DNA from: Bacteroidales bacterium | Lineage (GTDB): Bacteria > Bacteroidota > Bacteroidia > Bacteroidales > GCA-2748055 | Direction of reading: 5' to 3' | DNA length: 6,787 nt | NCBI GenBank assembly: GCA_029934875.1 | Contig: JAOZLK010000245.1 | Coordinates: 1 to 6,787, forward strand | Shown here: positions 3,906-6,787 of the stretch, in pieces | Layout of the letters: each line of letters begins with the position of its first letter | How positions within the stretch are numbered: the first letter of the stretch is position 1 | Translations under genes and position numbers: made by a program | Notes under the pieces: model-generated | Told to the model about the DNA's origin: nothing | The model's database searches: none | The model's input: only the letters and a program-made list of their open reading frames with translations

Positions 3906-6787
3906 ATGATCAGGGTCATGATAATAGGCATGCTGTTTTTTGCACACAACAGCTTTGCTTCAGAGCAGCATCTTATCTGGCAAATAGGACAGGATGACCA
4001 GAGCGGAGAAGAATTCGCCCTCTATCCGGATGGTTTTGAGGATTTTATTGCCAGTGATTTTGGATGGGAGGATAAATATTACCTTGTGGGTACTTCGAAT
4101 CAAAAAAACGAATGGCCCTACATCCTGCCGGGACCCGATGACAAATGGGGCGGAACCGCTCAAAACTCGGGAAGAAGGTCCAGTACCCTGAACATCCTCT
4201 TTGGCATCTCCGGGCTCCCGGAAGATGCAAACGCCACACTGACCATTGATCTGCTGGACAGCCATTCAGCAAAACATCCGCTTTTTAAGGTAATCATAAA
4301 CGGGGAATCCTATAAATACAGGATTCCTGCCATTAAGAGGGCCAAGCCCGGATACCTGATTGAGATTCCCATTCCGAAAGGCTTATTGAAAGAGGGGGGG
4401 AATGAGATCCGTTTTACCATCCTGGACGGTTCCTGGATCAAATTTGACCAGGTAAAACTGGAGGCTTCCGTAGCTATTAGCCTGACTGAAAACGACAGGG
4501 TCTTTTTGCGCGAAGTGAAGGTTTCAGATTATGGCATTGGCAGCGGGAATGGTGATGCCCAGGCCCTGCTGGTGGATGTGGAGCATATCACAGGCCTGCC
4601 CCTCCTGAGTGTAAAACTGGATGAGAAGGAGGTTTTCTCATCGGTATTGGAATCGGGCCGCTATATGTTTGAGGTGCCCATGCCCGCAGCCTCATCCTCT
4701 ACAACAAGCAGCTACGAGATCCTGGTGGATGGGGGAAGGGTCCAGGCCGGTAGTGTTCAAGGCCGGGCCGTAAAGCCGGTCACAGCGGCAGACTATGTGG
4801 ATACCCGGATGGGGACGGCCCACTCCCGCTGGATGATTGCACCTGGTCCGTGGATGCCTTTCAGCATGGTCAAGCTCAGCCCCGACAACCAGGGCTATGG
4901 CTGGCAGGCAGGTTATGATCCCACATTCGAGTCCATCGGTACCTTCAGCCACATCCACGAATGGACCATGGCCGGACTGGGTACCATGCCTGCCAACGGT
5001 AAGCTGAAAATACGGGTGGGTCCGACAGATAAGCCGGACAAGGGGTATCGTTCCCGGATCGACAAAACCACCGAAGTGGCCCAGACAGGTTATTACAAGG
5101 CCGATCTGACCGATTATGGAATCAGGGCGGAGCTTTCATCGACCACCCGTTGCAGCTTTCAACGCTATACCTTTCCGAAGGACAGGAAGGGCTCCCGCGT
5201 GCTCATCGATCTCTTTATCCCGGCCGAGTATCCCTACTTCCTGCAGGAGGCCTCGCTTGAAAAAGTGGACGAGCATACCATCGAGGGATTCAGCAAGCAA
5301 AAATCGCCCTATGTATGGGGCAAGGAGTCCGCACAGGAGTATACGGTGCATTTTGTGATTGAATTTGACCGGCCCATCTCGAAGTTTAAAACCTGGAACC
5401 TGTGGGGAGATAAAAAACGGGAGGCGCTGCATAAAAAGCGTGAATGGGATTTTGGAGGCATAGCTGAATTTAATACAGAAAGCGAAAATGTGGTGCAACT
5501 GCGTACCGGGATTTCCTATGTAAGTATCGAAAACGCCAGGGAGAACCTGCTGAATGAGGTGGTTGAACCCTATGACTGGGATTTTGAGGCTGTCAGGAAG
5601 GGAAATGTGGATGCCTGGAACGATCTTCTGGACCGGATAAAAATCACCTCCGATAACCGGCTTGAAAAAGTACGGTTTTACACCAATATGTACCGGGCAT
5701 TCTGCAGCCGCAATACCTTCAGTGATGTGAATGGAGAATGGATCGATGCGGAAGAAAAGCTGCAGCGAATGAGCGATCCTTCTTCCCCGGCCCTGGGTTG
5801 CGATGCATTCTGGAACAGTTTCTGGAACCTCAACCAGCTGTGGAACCTGGTAAGCCCGGAATGGACAAATCGATGGGTGAACTCGCAGCTGGCTATGTAC
5901 GATGCCTCGGGCTGGCTGGCCAAGGGTCCGGCCGGAATGGAGTATATCCCGGTGATGGTGGCCGAACACGAAATCCCGCTTATCGTGGGCGCTTACCAGA
6001 TGGGAATTCGTGATTTTGATGTGGACAAGGCCTACGAAGCCGTGGTCAAGATGCAAACCACACCTGCAGAGAAAATCCATGGTGGCCTTGCCGGGAACCG
6101 CGACCTGCTTCCCTACCTGGAACATGGCTATGTACCCTACGATAAGGGTCGTTTTTCCAATACCATGGAATATGCTTATGACGACTGGACGGTTTCCCAG
6201 TTTGCCGCAGCCCTGGGTAAAGAGGAGGATTATAAGATCTTCCTTGAGAGGGGAAGCTCGTGGAAAAATGTGATTGATCCGGAAAGCGGATATGCCAGGA
6301 TGAAAGATTCAAAGGGTGAATGGTACCCTGATTTTGATCCTTATAAGTCGGGAGCCAATAAGCAATACGTGGAAGGAAATGCCTGGCAACTCACCTTTTT
6401 TGTACCCCAGGATGTTCCTGCACTGGCTGAAGCCATTGGCCGGGACCGTTTTATTGAGCGCCTGGATTGGGGATTTACAGAAAGCTATAAGACCCGCTTT
6501 AACGGTCTGAATGATCAGTACTGGGATTACCCGGTAGTCCAGGGCAACCAGCAATCCATGCATTTTGCCTACCTGTTTAACTGGGTTGAAAAGCCCTGGC
6601 TGACCCAGAAATGGAGCCGGGCAGTGATGGAGCGCTACTATGGCTACGGCGTGGCCAATGCCTACCTGGGCGATGAAGACCAGGGACAGATGAGTGCGTG
6701 GTTTATCATGTCGTCCATTGGCCTGTTCCAGACAGACGGAGGTTGCAGCACTGTGCCGAATTATGAAATTGGGAGCCCGCTTTATGA
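3906..6787 (+). CDS. Secreted GH92-family protein (alpha-mannosidase family) with N-terminal PL4-type CBM-like domain, 3'-truncated
   Basis: GH92 enzymes are calcium-dependent, inverting exo-alpha-mannosidases; 960 residues are visible and the window ends in mid-codon at GSPLY, so perhaps 60-100 residues are missing. A signal peptide probably ends at SFA18/S19. Residues 22-190 resemble the CBM-like third domain of rhamnogalacturonan lyases (LIWQIGQDD, W70-P71, KVIING, WIKFDQVKLE), without the lyase catalytic domain. About 195-290 is Ig/fibronectin-like. The GH92 N-terminal beta-sandwich starts at D296-Y297 (PFSMVKLSPDN, FSHIHEW at 347-353). The helical catalytic domain contains D633-x-FWNSFW, YVEGNAW with the probable general acid E823, and GDEDQGQMSAW with the probable catalytic-base pair D923/D925. 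Oddity: the usual GNEPxHH motif reads GNQQSMH (880-886), so specificity may be unusual. The ATG at 3906 is 12 bases after the GH2 stop, consistent with cotranscription; an in-frame ATG at 3918 would shorten the signal peptide. The family call is firm; the substrate is not. Confidence 0.92.
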   Translation, partial: MIRVMIIGMLFFAHNSFASEQHLIWQIGQDDQSGEEFALYPDGFEDFIASDFGWEDKYYLVGTSNQKNEWPYILPGPDDKWGGTAQNSGRRSSTLNILFGISGLPEDANATLTIDLLDSHSAKHPLFKVIINGESYKYRIPAIKRAKPGYLIEIPIPKGLLKEGGNEIRFTILDGSWIKFDQVKLEASVAISLTENDRVFLREVKVSDYGIGSGNGDAQALLVDVEHITGLPLLSVKLDEKEVFSSVLESGRYMFEVPMPAASSSTTSSYEILVDGGRVQAGSVQGRAVKPVTAADYVDTRMGTAHSRWMIAPGPWMPFSMVKLSPDNQGYGWQAGYDPTFESIGTFSHIHEWTMAGLGTMPANGKLKIRVGPTDKPDKGYRSRIDKTTEVAQTGYYKADLTDYGIRAELSSTTRCSFQRYTFPKDRKGSRVLIDLFIPAEYPYFLQEASLEKVDEHTIEGFSKQKSPYVWGKESAQEYTVHFVIEFDRPISKFKTWNLWGDKKREALHKKREWDFGGIAEFNTESENVVQLRTGISYVSIENARENLLNEVVEPYDWDFEAVRKGNVDAWNDLLDRIKITSDNRLEKVRFYTNMYRAFCSRNTFSDVNGEWIDAEEKLQRMSDPSSPALGCDAFWNSFWNLNQLWNLVSPEWTNRWVNSQLAMYDASGWLAKGPAGMEYIPVMVAEHEIPLIVGAYQMGIRDFDVDKAYEAVVKMQTTPAEKIHGGLAGNRDLLPYLEHGYVPYDKGRFSNTMEYAYDDWTVSQFAAALGKEEDYKIFLERGSSWKNVIDPESGYARMKDSKGEWYPDFDPYKSGANKQYVEGNAWQLTFFVPQDVPALAEAIGRDRFIERLDWGFTESYKTRFNGLNDQYWDYPVVQGNQQSMHFAYLFNWVEKPWLTQKWSRAVMERYYGYGVANAYLGDEDQGQMSAWFIMSSIGLFQTDGGCSTVPNYEIGSPLY

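Noticed and set aside
3918..3932. Later in-frame ATGs (3918 and 3930) as the GH92 start
   Set aside because: Starting there removes the basic N-terminus (R3) and shortens the signal peptide. The ATG at 3906 keeps a complete one and tight operon spacing.
5136..6125. 329-codon open frame on the minus strand
   Set aside because: It lies wholly opposite the GH92 gene, whose family motifs are clear in this stretch. Its translation resembles no protein family and has no start context, so it is a codon-usage shadow.
6783..6787. TGA at the very end of the window as the GH92 stop codon
   Set aside because: The TGA is out of frame. In frame the last codons read CTT TAT followed by an incomplete GA, so the gene continues beyond the window.

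Overview
The window looks like part of a Bacteroidota chromosome, probably a free-living or gut-type polysaccharide degrader. Several things point that way: a short Crp/Fnr-family regulator ending in the LGMTPETLSRIRK type of recognition helix, no Shine-Dalgarno sequences before the starts, an AT-rich intergenic region beside coding DNA of roughly 50% GC, and two very large secreted glycoside hydrolases next to each other. No RNA gene, mobile element, CRISPR array or SusC/SusD pair is visible.

Layout, all on the + strand. Bases 2-460 hold the 3' part (152 residues) of a Crp/Fnr-family transcription factor. Bases 461-551 are a 91-base AT-rich intergenic region. It contains an exact FNR/CRP-type palindrome, TTGAT-CTTT-ATCAA, at 500-513 and a Bacteroidota -7-like box, TATTTTTG, at 536-543. 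Bases 552-3893 encode a complete 1113-residue secreted glycoside hydrolase family 2 (GH2) enzyme with extra C-terminal domains. After only 12 bases, 3906-6787 encode the first 960 residues of a secreted family GH92 (alpha-mannosidase family) protein. It carries an N-terminal polysaccharide-lyase-family-4-type carbohydrate-binding-like domain and runs off the window.

Inferred system: the two exported hydrolases form an operon for dismantling an unidentified glycan, and the GH92 suggests an alpha-mannoside-containing one. The palindrome sits where an activator would sit for the GH2 promoter: its centre is 41.5 bp upstream of the start site implied by the -7-like box. The regulator encoded just upstream has the E-x-x-S-R recognition-helix residues that FNR uses to read TTGAT. 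This gives a specific, testable local regulator-operator-operon circuit. The GH92 belongs to a divergent branch: the usual GNEP-type motif is GNQQ, and the N-terminal glycine/histidine-rich motifs are also changed. Its substrate may therefore differ from that of well-studied alpha-1,2-mannosidases.
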